Source: Camillea tinctor
Taxonomy: Eukaryota > Ascomycota > Sordariomycetes > Xylariales > Xylariaceae
DNA length: 64,000 bases
Assembly: GCA_022578605.1 (NCBI GenBank)
Contig: MU394077.1
Span: 1-64,000, forward strand
Direction: 5' to 3'
Part shown: positions 37,116-48,144 of the stretch, piece by piece
How the letters are laid out: each line of letters starts with the position of its first letter
Position numbering within the stretch: position 1 is the stretch's first letter
Program-made: the position numbers and the translations under genes
The notes under the pieces: model-generated
Database searches by the model: none
What the model was told of the DNA's origin: nothing
The model's input: only the letters and a program-made list of their open reading frames with translations

Positions 37116-38760
37116 CTATTGTATGTGATTCATTTAAGGAATATAGGGTGTATACTTGAGAGTATGATGCGTTTGATACGAGTTGGAAAATTTGTCATAG
37201 ACGTGTAATTTATATCACCACAACTTGATATCTTACGGCTATTGGCGGGCTAAATATGTCAATCTATACGTGACGAGATAATGCCATGTTAGAATATATT
37301 AACTTGGATGGCTATTCTGAAAAGCTTGCTGATTTCAATTCGTAAGTTATAACTACTCCTCTATTTATCACATCTGCACCGTTGCAGCCTATCACATCCT
37401 AAAATACAACAGGCTTCAGCCTACTTCATATCAGTGTTGGTGCAATATCCCTAGAATTTATTATCGTCTATCGCCTTCCCATACGTACATTACACTTGTC
37501 CTATTTGTCCTAATGCCTACCCTTGGAATCCATGTAGCAATTGTATCAAAAACAAGAGGCACGCAGATACCGGGGGCTCCCACATGTATAGAGGTCTCAT
37601 GGAATGTAACATCCCCCCCCCCCCTTCCCCCGAACCATCACCACCCCCCTTTTACGAGGGACCAAGCAAGTGCTTAGGTAATCAACCTCTTGTTGTGCAA
37701 GGAATCTAGACTACAACTACAGATGTCGCTATTACCTATATATAAGAACCTTCTTTGTCCCTTCCTAACCCCTGATAATAGGGCTCAGCGCGAAGGACAT
37801 GGTCGTCATCAATAATTAGACACGGGATTATCGCAGGATGAGGGTTCCCTCAAGGCCCGGAGGCTTTGTTTCCCCTATTCACGATATCTGACTACCATAA
37901 CATATCTAATGACATTGCAATCCTGTTTGCACAAAATAAGCATGAATATGGAAGCACATGTTCAAAATACTTGACATAATGCAAGGAATGGGTGTGAGAG
38001 GAGAAGGATGGATATGGCTAGAAGACAAAACTGTACGCTATAACAAGCCCAAAACTAGCAACACCACCCTCCGTAGATTTTAATATACCCACATCGACGT
38101 ACCGGATATACCGCAGAATATGTAAGTAAAAATACAGATGAGTTCAGAGTAGCTAAGTATTGAAAATAAGGCAATAGTTTATCCATCATTGAAGCCAAGA
38201 CCCCTTAATTAGCAAGAGGAACTCTCAGAATGGGAACACGCCTTACATCTCAGCTCGTTAAATCCTGCAGGCATCGCGTTTGTGACCAATTATGCTCTCA
38301 TACGCGATATTTTGAACTTATATATAAGAGGGCGTCTAGTTTTCGAACGTTCCTCTTTCAGCTCGTATGGTTTGCGTGGTCAAACGAGATCATAACTCAA
38401 AAAATTGCAAATCTGCAGAAAATCTTGGGTATTCCTAATCTTGGCTTGCCGCATCGGAACAAATCTCACCGCATTTACCAACTATGATTCCCTACGCCGT
38501 ATTTGGCTATGGGAGCCTCGATGAGGGTTTTTGGACAAAGCTGAACAGCAAGACTATCATTTCCTAGAAAATATGTGATATATTAATATTAGCAGTTCGA
38601 TCAATGTTTTCAATATTATGCAGGACTATAATAATAAGGCTTGAGAGGGTGTTCAATGGCGACATTGATTATATATAAGATTATTCCAATCTCCATTTCC
38701 CATCCTCGAGCCCGAGATATTCCCCAAGATCAGTTCTATCTGGATAATATACATCATACA
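37116..38760. other. intergenic upstream of galactose oxidase
   Basis: No supported gene. It contains a 12-base C run at 37613-37624. An 85-codon open stretch at 38230-38487 has no recognisable features. Confidence 0.5.
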
Positions 38761-40934
38761 ATGCATTTCCACAGCAATTTCTGGACCTTCAAGGTTCTCT
38801 GTCTTCAAACCATTCTGACCTTATCGCAATTTGTCTCTGCCCAGTACTCCTGGGCGTCCTCTATCGATCGTACGGGATGGACAGCTACTGCGGATAGTTA
38901 CCAGGAAGGCTATGAGCCAGCAAAGGTTCTTGACGGAGACCCCCAGACCATCTGGCATACTCCATGGAACCCTACCAATAAATCATTGCCTCATTGGATC
39001 CAGATAGACATGAAAAAGGCCTATGTCGTCAATGGTTTTAGATATAAGCCACGCTTTGACCACGGCAGCAACGGAAATATCGGTCAACACACCATTACGC
39101 TGAGCAACGACGAGTCTACATGGAGTAATCCTATTCAGTTCGGCACATATCTGAATGATAATACTACTAAAACGACCTTCTTTTCAAGCACTACTGCTAG
39201 ATGTACGTAATCCACATTTCTCATTCGACCCCATATATCTTTCTTCCCTAGAGAACTAGACCAATACTGGTGGATTTTGGGAGTTTTACTACTAAATATT
39301 GTTTGGGTCTCCTGAAACGCCTGAATTTTCCAACGTATAAGTTCATTGCTGACCCTTATTTCACTACAGATATTCGTCTCACAGCGCTGACCGAGGCCCA
39401 GGGACAGAATAATCCATGGTCTAGTGTAGCAGAAATCGAGGTGTACAGCCCCGATGCTTCGATGGATCCATCAGAGTTTGCACCGCCACCCACGAGCCAA
39501 GGGAGATGGGATGTGACTGTATCTATGCCTATTGTCCCCGTAGCCGGGGCGTTAACGGAAACTGGAGACATCGTATTCTGGTCTGCATATCTCCCAGACG
39601 AGTTTGGAGGCGGTACAGGCTCAACACAAACTTCAGTCTGGAACCCCGAGTCGCAGATAGTGACACCACGTACGATCAGTAATACTCAGCACGACATGTT
39701 TTGTCCAGGCATTTCGCTAGATGCCAATGGACGAATCACTGTGATGGGGGGTAATGATAACAAGAGAACGAGCATATATAGCCCTGACTCGTCCGGTTGG
39801 ATAGCTGCTGCACCTCTGAATGTTGGTCGTGGGTATCAATCTAGTGCGACAGTGGCTGATGGTCGGATCTTCACTATCGGAGGTTCCTGGAGCGGTGGAC
39901 ATGGCGGCAAGAACGGGGAAATATACGATCCGGGGAGCAACACCTGGACCCTTCTCTCTGGGTGTGATGTGGAACCTATGCTCACAAACGATGCAGGGGG
40001 TGTCTACCGAGCCGATAACCATGCTTGGCTATTTGCCTACAAGTCGAGCTCCGTCTTTCAAGCCGGACCCAGCCGGAAGATGAACTGGTACAACGTAAGC
40101 GGGGATACTGGATCCTGGAAAGCTGCGGGTACGCGAGCCTCAGATCCGGACTCTATGTGTGGTAACGCCGTCATGTTCGATGCGGTAAACGGACTCATCC
40201 TCACGGCGGGTGGTTCGCCCAACTACTCAGACTCAGACGCGACAGCGAACACACACCTAATTGAGCTTGGCGCTGTGGGCGACGCGCCTGCAGTAACCCA
40301 GCTCCCAAGCATGTCGCATGCTCGTGCGTTCGCCAACGGTGTCGCTCTACCTGACGGTACCGTACTTATTGTAGGCGGACAGTCTCACGCGGAGCCATTT
40401 ACAGATACTACGCCTGTGTTTGCAACGGAGCTCTTCAACCCTTCGACGCGCGAGTGGACAACGCTAGCAAATATCGCCGTCCCTCGCACGTACCACAGCA
40501 TTGCGCTTTTGTTGCCTGATGCCACTGTGCTCTCGGGTGGCGGAGGCCTGAATGGCCACGATCGTCCTGAGAACCACTTCGATCTGCAGGTATTCTCGCC
40601 ACCATATCTATTTAAAGATGACGGGACGCGGGCCGTACGTCCAGTCGTCGTGCTTGTATCGCAGACCGAGATGACGCCCGGACAGGCGTTCACGGTTACA
40701 ACGGACGGGGTGATTGCGACATTTTCGCTAGTAAGGTACGGCTCCGCAACACACACAGTCAACACGGACCAGAGGCGTGTTCCGCTTGAAGTTAGCGGAC
40801 GGCTCGGCACAGTGCACTCGCTGACGCTACCGGAGGACCCCGGAGTGCTGATTCCTGGATATTGGATGCTGTTTGCGATCAATGAAGCTGGGGTGCCGAG
40901 CGTGGCTACCAAGATCAAGGTTCTGCCTCCATAA
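38761..40934 (+). CDS. galactose oxidase-type copper radical oxidase with discoidin domain (AA5_2)
   Basis: Two exons (38761-39202, 39370-40934) joined by a 167-bp intron give 668 residues. Signal peptide of about 27 residues, F5/8 type C (discoidin) domain (about 30-175), seven-bladed Kelch-type propeller, and C-terminal DUF1929 domain. All galactose-oxidase active-site residues can be placed: Cys in MFCPGIS with Tyr in GRGYQSS (thioether pair), stacking Trp in GGSWSGG, Tyr-His in PRTYHS, and copper His in SATHTVN. It should therefore oxidise primary alcohols of galactosides or other alcohols to aldehydes, releasing H2O2 outside the cell. The start at 38761 is chosen because the signal peptide begins there. 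Confidence 0.94.
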
Positions 40935-41374
40935 GTTTAGGGATCACATGATGACTGTCAGTTCTGTGAAGACAACAGTGAGAAATCGCATCATGGAATA
41001 CTGGATCAGCTGAAGTCTCAATTGGATGGTATGCTACCTTAGCAGGGTCATTTCCCCCATACCTTGACCCCCTTATTTCCCTTCAACAGCCCCTCATTAG
41101 TTTATTCTATTCCTGAAAACCACAGTTATTTGTTGTTTAGTTTGATTTGATACAAGATACTAATTACACCAAGTATATTCTCACTACTATAAACAATATA
41201 CTCCGAGAACAAGCCAATGATACATTCTCCTATATATATTAGCATCTACGATATCTGATGATAGCACACGGTATAACCAATTATTCCTCTATCTTTAGGC
41301 ACAGCAATAAATATGTGTGCGGTGGCTGGCTTTGTTAAAGGAGAGAACATACGAAGCCCCTTGTAAAAAGGCAT
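40935..41374. other. intergenic between convergent genes
   Basis: Shared 3' flank of the galactose oxidase and the HAD gene. Nothing further seen. Confidence 0.5.
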
Positions 41375-42241
41375 TTATTTTTGTTCTTTTGTAGCGAAGT
41401 GCCTCTCTACCTCGTCTGCAAAATCTCCTATAGTTTCGAATTGCCACTCAAACGCTGTCTTGCTTTTCAGTAGCTCGTAATCGCCGCCAACCCCTTGCCC
41501 GGTCTTTGTATCTCCTCCCCTAGAGATCCAAACGCTTCTGAGCCCCAACTCCTTAGCAGGTACATGATCAGCCCTCAAACTACGCGCAACGTGCAGCAAA
41601 TCCCCCCTTTCCCAGTCGACACCGAGATCGTGACGCGCGTGCTCGAATAGGTACTCAAAATTTCGATGCGCAGGTTTGTAGCTACCAATGTCCTGCGCTG
41701 TGTACACTGCGGCGAAACGCACGGGACTCAGCTGCTTCTCCACTGTCGCTGCGATGTTGGAGTTGTCCACATTTGACAAGATGATAAGCTTATAATGCGT
41801 CGCAAGCTTTTCCAGTCCTGCGATTGTGTCTGTAAATGCAGCCCAAGTACCCGGCGAGTTGCCAAACGGCTCGCTAATGCTGTCCGCAAGTGGGAGCCCG
41901 AGTTCTTGCGCTAGGTCCGTAAGCGACTCTACTAGCAGCTCGTTGTAGGGTAGGGTCGGCTGCGTGCGCTCTCGCTCACGGGAAATAGCGTCGAGGCGCT
42001 GGAGCGCTTTGATAGGGGGGTCAGTGTTGAGCTCATGGGTCGCTGGGAGCCGGGTAGTAATTATACGAATAGTGTTGAGCATGCCAGTCTCCCAGTCTAT
42101 AAGCGTACCGTAGCAGTCGAAGCTATGTAGGTTATGTACATTAGTTGAGTATTCTCGACGACGGCTGTTTTGGGTAGAAATATTTTTTTGCAGTTACCTC
42201 AAGGCTTTGAACGAGGTCAAGTCTGGGTAGCGGGACGTCAT
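41375..42241 (-). CDS. HAD-superfamily hydrolase, haloacid dehalogenase type II-like
   Basis: Exon 1 is very short (42241-42198) and a 75-bp intron leads to exon 2 (42122-41375), giving 263 residues. Splicing creates the HAD motif I: FKALSFDCYGTLIDWE with the nucleophilic Asp. Motif II is ILSNVD, the motif III Lys lies in YKPAHRNF, and HVARSLRADHVPAKELGLRSVWI is the conserved C-terminal block of the L-2-haloacid dehalogenase type. Family members hydrolyse 2-haloacids or, more often in fungi, unidentified phosphate esters. The real substrate is unknown. It is convergent with the galactose oxidase gene. Confidence 0.88.
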
Positions 42242-43694
42242 TTTTTCTTGTTGGTATTGATGTTGCGTTATCTATTGTGTTTGTAGACAATGATGAACTG
42301 ATGTTCCGAAAGCTGGGTTTGGTCTCTTTTAGCCGTGTCTGATATTTTCACGAGCAGTGGCACATATGTAGTCTCTTGCGTGTATCATAGTTACCCGTGA
42401 ATGGTACCCATAAAGTGGACATGATGTGAGTGAGATCACCCTTGATGAGGAGACCCCTCACTTATGTCGCTTATGTGAATCTTAGATCAGCTACATATAT
42501 CGATGCATATATTTAGAACACTAAGTTCTCCAATTATTCACCTACCGAACCTGATACTGTATCGTCTCCAACTCTCGGTCTTGATATGTGTGCCTCCCTC
42601 CTCTGCTGCGTCTGTAGCGCCTCGAGGGTTGCGTTACTTACCATATATTAGGAGATACGTTTGCTAGCCAAAGCGCAGTATCGAATCTTATGATGTAATA
42701 TACTCATGTTCCTCTACGAAGAAGTTGTGTGTTATACAAAAATTGGGAAGTGTCCTCAATACTGTCATGCTCCTAGATATCCAGCACCTTTAAATAATAC
42801 ATCTCTAACCTTAGGTAGGTTAGCAAAAATATTACGTGTAGCACCTTCGAACTTGTTCTTGTTCTGTTTCGATATACAAATTTGTAGTGACATAAATGAG
42901 ACCTACATTGCTAGTGGTTAGTCTGTAGTGGCTGTAGAGACATGAAGGGGTGGGTGGGTTGAAGCATACGTAGATTATTGATATGTAGATGCCTTTCACA
43001 TAGAGCAGGACTGAACCATGTATGTATCAGACTACGAACCCGAGAAATATTAATTTTATTTTCTTGCTTAATAGTAATGTTTATAGGTTTTTCTCAAGTT
43101 ATGTCTCATTACTCCAACCGTCCGGTCATTGTCTGCTTCCCCTGCACTTGACTTCCCGTTATTGCGGGATGAGCCGTGTTCAATAGTTGGACGACGTTAT
43201 CACTAGTTAATTTGCCAATGTTTTGATTTTCCGATAGTTCTTGATCTATGCTCAAGCTTGGCCGACCAACTAGTGGGCCGTCTGGCCGGACGAACTGGAC
43301 GAGGCGTACGTAGCGTGTGCAAACATCTACGCCACAGCTCAAGATCTACATAAACAATACTTTATTCGGAGTGAAACTAGACCCGAGAACTACTGTCAAT
43401 CTGAAAAAGAAATAATTTACAATGAGAAAGCTTCGCAGAAAGCTTGATAGAGTCGCTCTCAAGGAGATATAGCATCTCAACAACATCGAGTTTGATTATA
43501 ATGTCAAACGCTTATGTATTGTTCCGCAAGTCTATAAAAACCTTTCCATCCCCCTCTCATAATGATGAACTTATGTCTATCACCATCGTCTGCTTCATCC
43601 ATATCAGTCACATTTCCAACGCAGTTATCATTTGACGCACTCTGATATATTCCTTATCCCGGTCTCTCTTGACTTCTCTCCACCAGAATTTAAA
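42242..43694. other. intergenic between divergent HAD and CFEM genes
   Basis: No supported gene. A 77-codon open stretch on the minus strand at 43342-43109 contains YVRLVQFVRPDGPLVGRP, vaguely like the start of fumarylacetoacetate-hydrolase-family proteins, but nothing continues it. Confidence 0.45.
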
Positions 43695-44258
43695 ATGAAG
43701 GCTGCTAATACTTTCACTATCATCTTTTCTGCCCTTGCTGCTGCCGGTGTCATTCCTTATAACGACAAGGACAACAAGCAAGATGATAAAGGTCTCGAGT
43801 TGCCGAGCTGTGCTAAGAAGTGCGCCAAGAAATTTTACAAGGAAGCCCAATGCCAAGGCGAGGATGACCATGAATGTCTCTGCTTGTGAGTGATCTCCTA
43901 AAGTTTGATACCAGAAACAAAATATAGACGAATTCAACCTTAAAGATAACGACTAACATGAATGGTGGTATTTAGCTCCAATACCTTCCACCAGCTGGCT
44001 GGTCCTTGTATTGAGGAGAAATGCGACAAGCATAACGAACTGTAAGTATAGACAATAGTGGAGGTATCATTATGTAGAATTTGACTGACCTAAAGATTTA
44101 ATAATAGCGCGGAACTGAGCGAGTTTGTCAAGCAGACTTGTGGGATGTCCTGGAGCAAGGAGCCTGAGACTCAGCCTCCTGCTCAATCCTCTGTCCAGAC
44201 CCCTACTCAGCATATGCCCGAGCCGACGCCTCAGCCCATGCCCCAGTCTGGCTATTGA
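43695..44258 (+). CDS. CFEM-domain secreted protein
   Basis: Three exons (43695-43885, 43976-44041, 44108-44258) encode 135 residues. A short signal peptide (start MKAANTFTIIFSALAAAG) is followed by an eight-cysteine CFEM domain: SCAKKC, AQC, HECLC, GPC, EKC and QTC. The acidic Asp before HECLC corresponds to the haem-iron ligand position of CFEM proteins such as Csa2. The C-terminal 35 residues are Pro/Gln-rich. No clear GPI-attachment tail is present, so it is probably secreted or wall-associated rather than GPI-anchored. CFEM proteins function in haem/iron capture, wall structure or host interaction. Here the role is unassigned. Confidence 0.86.
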
Positions 44259-44659
44259 GTGGCTCGAAAAATGTTAGGCAATATAGACGATCCCCTAGTC
44301 AGAAATGTTGAACATGTGATCATAAGGATATTTACGGATACTATGCAAGGGCTCACAGATGCTGGAAACATAGGTAGTTTTTCTCTAGTTTGGGAATTAC
44401 GTTCCTAGCTTTTAATATATTTATACGCACACCCTTCTTTATACGATAAATACCATAAGTTCAGGAGATAACGCAACCTAGCCGGTAAGACAAGAACAGG
44501 GGCCTATCTGTCAGAGATGCTTTCCACGGCATAGATATATCAACTAGCTATGTAACTAATACGGGCAATACTCTGAGAATTATTTGTGACTATTTTTAAA
44601 TAGCTGTCACAACGGGCCTTGCCTGTGACATAGCATTATCCCATGACAACAAACATCCT
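44259..44659. other. intergenic between convergent genes
   Basis: 3' flanks of the CFEM and SDR genes only. Confidence 0.5.
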
Positions 44660-45606
44660 TTATTTATCAATTGACACGTTGTTAGTAATACTTCCGAACA
44701 CCTCCAAGCTGTGCAGCAGACTTTGTGCTTGTGATTTGATACGGGCTGTCATATCTTTGCCTAGGGGTAAAAGTTTCTCAGCTTCGTGTCCTGTAGCAAA
44801 GCCCTCGCCCACCACGACCTCGTAAACCGCCTTCATTGCCTTATCCTTATCACCATCAACAGGAAAATTTCCTTTGGAGATATACTGGATCATCTGTTCG
44901 ACCATGGTTCCCTTGTAATCATCGGGGCGGGTATTTTTTCCAAACGCTGCAACGTGAGGCATGTTTGTGTTAAAACCCCCGAGCACGACAGTCAAAGTTC
45001 TGATGTTAAACATAGCGACCTCTTTGGCTAGTACCTTGGTCACAGCTGTGGCGAGATAAATCAAAATATTAGTGGACGTATATTGTGCAGTGCTAAGAGT
45101 CACTACATACCGTCCACTGCCGCCTTGGCTCCGGCGTAGGGCCCCATAGTCTCCCTCCCGTCGATGGAAGCACCGCTGCTGAAGTTGGTGATGATTCCAA
45201 ACCTCCTCTCACGCATATATGGAACCACAGCCCTTATGAGACGCAATGCACCGAAGTACATAGTTTCCATTTGAGCGCGGATCTCGTCTTCTGTGGAAGA
45301 TTCTACCGGGGCATATATTGAGAAACCGGCATTGTTGACTAGAACATCAATCTTAACCCCTGATTTCTCGAGATTGTCGATCACCTTCGGGCTGTTGTGA
45401 CTATCGACATCGAGCTGAATCCATCTCCCACCTTTGCCCTCGACTTCGGCAACGAGCTCGGGTGTGCGCGAGGGATTGCGTGATGTCGCGATAAGAGTAT
45501 GTCCCCCTGTTTGGACGAAACGGGCAAGCGAAAGGCCAAAACCAGAAGAGCAGCCGGTGATTAGCCAAGTGAGCTTCCGCTGAGGCATACAGAAAGTTGC
45601 GGACAT
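44660..45606 (-). CDS. classical short-chain dehydrogenase/reductase
   Basis: Two exons (45606-45111, 45045-44660) with a 65-bp intron give 293 residues. Cofactor motif TGCSSGFG, NNAG (VLVNNAGFSIYAPVE), catalytic Ser in FSSGAS and YAGAK. The arginine in ATSRNP after strand 2 suggests NADP preference. The C-terminal part (DGDKDKAMKAVYEVVVGEG) resembles the fungal retinol/oxidoreductase-like SDRs acting on lipids or polyketide ketones. Substrate not predictable. An ATG six codons downstream is a possible alternative start. Confidence 0.9.
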
Positions 45607-46590
45607 CCTTTTTAATACATATATTCTATGCAGGTATGTATTAGTTCATATGTGTATGTATGTATAAATGAAAATGATAATGTAGAGTGATGGAATAAGC
45701 TTGTGAGGTTGTGAGCTATGAAGGGAGTCGGGCACATAGATTAATCCATTATATATACATTCTTGTCCATCCAGTATGAATACGCCCCTAGACGTTAACT
45801 CCGCTACGATCACTGAGCTTTCATGTCATTGAGCCTGCTGGGTCCGGAGAATGAACCGGGATAACGGATATATTGTATGCTGACCCGGGGATTGTCATGC
45901 TATCTTCTAGGTTTACGTCGGACTTAGGAACCAAAATGTCCATGCCACGATGTACTAGAACAAGGTTGTCTCACGAGAGAGTGAAATATTCAACTACGTC
46001 TCTTCTACCATTCTATAGGCAAGCAGCCTCTCAAGACAAATTAGATTTTGTGATCATTCTCACTAAGGCCAAAAGTGACCACCAAGATTAACAGCTCCTA
46101 TTAGATACAATAGTGGTGCTCTATATGCGGTAGTTGTTACTCGGCTGGTTCTTAAAATTATCGATATAGGAGTAGCAAAATATTTCCCACCAGCACTGTG
46201 GGAAACCACCAGGCTAGGACCTCCTAGGACTGCCACGGAAATCCTCTTTAATACGTCATATGATGATGTAGTATACCTAATGTATATTACAAGATCCCAT
46301 TTACCTAATCTACATTGACTAAACCCAGCGGATGATCCCATCGGTATATTAGGGATATATATCACGTGATAAACACTATATCACGAGCGCCATCATATTC
46401 GTGAATAGCCTCATCTAGAGTGCTGGTATAGTAAATAAGTGTCTTTCGATGTTCAATCTCAGTAGGGCGACTTGGGGTACTATGGTTATCCTCTGAAAAG
46501 GTACGTTTCCCGAATGAGCTAAAGCTATGCAAAGTGTACTTGCTTTAAGAACCTTGTGCTGGCTAGGAAATAATGCCTCAGCTTATCGTC
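45607..46590. other. intergenic, no supported gene
   Basis: AT-leaning spacer with scattered short open stretches lacking any recognisable domain. Confidence 0.5.
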
Positions 46591-47385
46591 TTACTGCACC
46601 AAATGCAGCGATGGAATATTGCTTCCATGAGGAGAAAGGCGGCCTTGACTGAAAGGGGGCGGAGGTGGCGAGCCCATCTCACCCCTAGACGCAACAGTCG
46701 CATCTAGCTCCGAGTAACGCCGAGTATTTCCGGAAGCCCCGTGGATACCGGTTCCTGGATCTGATGGCCCCTTGTTGTGTTGATTATACGCCGGACTTAG
46801 GCTTAGATGAGGTGGAGATCCTGCTGCATATAAGTCTCTGTATGGCTCAACGTTGCTAGCCTGTGTTGAGGCTGGCACATTGAGTTTTTCGACTAATTGG
46901 CGGTTGAGTGACTTGTTTCTTGTAAAAAGCTAGGCCACTGTACCAATGAAACTATAACCACCACACCAAGGATTACGACTAAAGCAATAATGGGATTCTT
47001 GTAGTGGTCCGCTGGTAGCGATCTGGGATCCGTGTCGTTTGGCAACACTACTCCTGGCTACAGGAACAGCAACAGAAGAGTCAGTACAAATATTCACACA
47101 TGTTGCACTGTTCCAAGTAGGATCGGTACAGGATTCTCGTCGGATCACCCCATTATTCAGACAAAGTCCGGTTGTTGCGCAGAGATCTCTCTGATCAGGG
47201 TCGCCATCTAGAGCGCAGCAACTCGAGTAGACACCGGCTTGGGTAATCCCAAGCTTATTGCAAGGAACGTAGGTATCGTTGGACGCAATTGTGACTCCAT
47301 ATGGGGCATAACAGACTACCCCGTCGGCTCGCACCGTGAGGCGAAAGCCCGCGACCCACAGGATTAATAGAATCGTCGTCAACAT
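46591..47385 (-). pseudogene. cysteine-rich single-pass membrane protein gene with two apparent frameshifts
   Basis: A signal peptide (MLTTILLILWVAGF) and a cysteine-rich ectodomain (VVCYAP, YVPC, YSSCC, GLC, ESCTDPTWNSATCVNIC) read in one frame from 47385. The natural continuation, LPNDTDPRSLPADHYKN plus a transmembrane helix PIIALVVILGVVVIVSLV, is in the next frame. The cytoplasmic tail (RNKSLNRQLVEKLNVP to the stop before 46591) is back in the first frame. The first frame otherwise hits one TAG at 46930-46932. The candidate introns are too short (30-42 bp), and the second shift coincides with a TTTTT run. The gene is therefore either recently broken or affected by sequencing errors. The family is the fungal CTD-x-W-x-C membrane glycoproteins of unknown role. 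Confidence 0.55.
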
Positions 47386-48144
47386 TGAGTGTAATTCTTG
47401 GGGCTCTCGAACTAAAGACCATTACACAACCGACGAAAATAAGGAGAAAATGTGAATAAGAAAGGATAATGAAGTAGAGGCGGGGATGAGCAGATAAAGC
47501 ACATTATACTTTGAGGGAAGCCTTGTGAATTTATCGTGAGTCCAGGCCAATAGGAGAGCTGCGTATGTACCCCCCCCCCCCCCCCCCAAATGGCCGGTAC
47601 ACTGCATGACTGACATCACATAGAAACAAGGCTATAATATATATATATATATGTATGTGCGTGGTAAGACGAGAAATAGGGGGAAAGGCGGGGGGTTAGC
47701 TATAAGCCTCCTCGCGAACCGTGTCCCACACATATCTTTAACTGTGCTAAGGTACTCTTAGGAGGGATGTATAACGGATTTCTTTATCACAACAGATAGT
47801 TCAGGAATAAGGCCATTCTTACTCTTTGCTATAGTTTTCCAGGAATTCAATTTAAGGCTCAGGGTTACAGGCCACAGGGAGACAAGAAAACCTTGTATAG
47901 CATAATGATATGAAACCTTTTAAACATGCCATACCTAGTACCCTCGCCCCCATAAGAAAGTATAAGGTCCAATACTATAGTCTGTTCGTTTATTAATTTT
48001 GGGGATATATCACCCTCCCGCCTTCGGGGTCTAGGGACTTCGCCATGTCGTCCAAGTATACTCTAGATAATATAGCCATACTTCTCCCTCTGAAAGAACC
48101 ACGCGTCTAATATTGCTTCCTTATCTACCCACCCACACCCTACC
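47386..48144. other. intergenic with poly-C and TA tracts
   Basis: An 18-base C run at 47570-47587 and a TA run at about 47,637-47,653. No gene. Confidence 0.55.
47570..47587. repeat. 18-base poly-C tract
   Basis: Uninterrupted C run, about 185 bp upstream of the membrane-protein start codon. Confidence 0.95.

Noticed and set aside
38230..38487. 85-codon open frame upstream of galactose oxidase
   Set aside because: No domain or signal peptide, and composition resembles intergenic DNA.
38656..38760. Upstream in-frame ATG for the galactose oxidase
   Set aside because: Starting there would bury the clear signal peptide that begins at 38761 behind about 35 unrelated residues.
43109..43342. Minus-strand fragment resembling the start of a fumarylacetoacetate hydrolase
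   Set aside because: Only a 15-20 residue vague likeness. No continuation with catalytic motifs within 1 kb.
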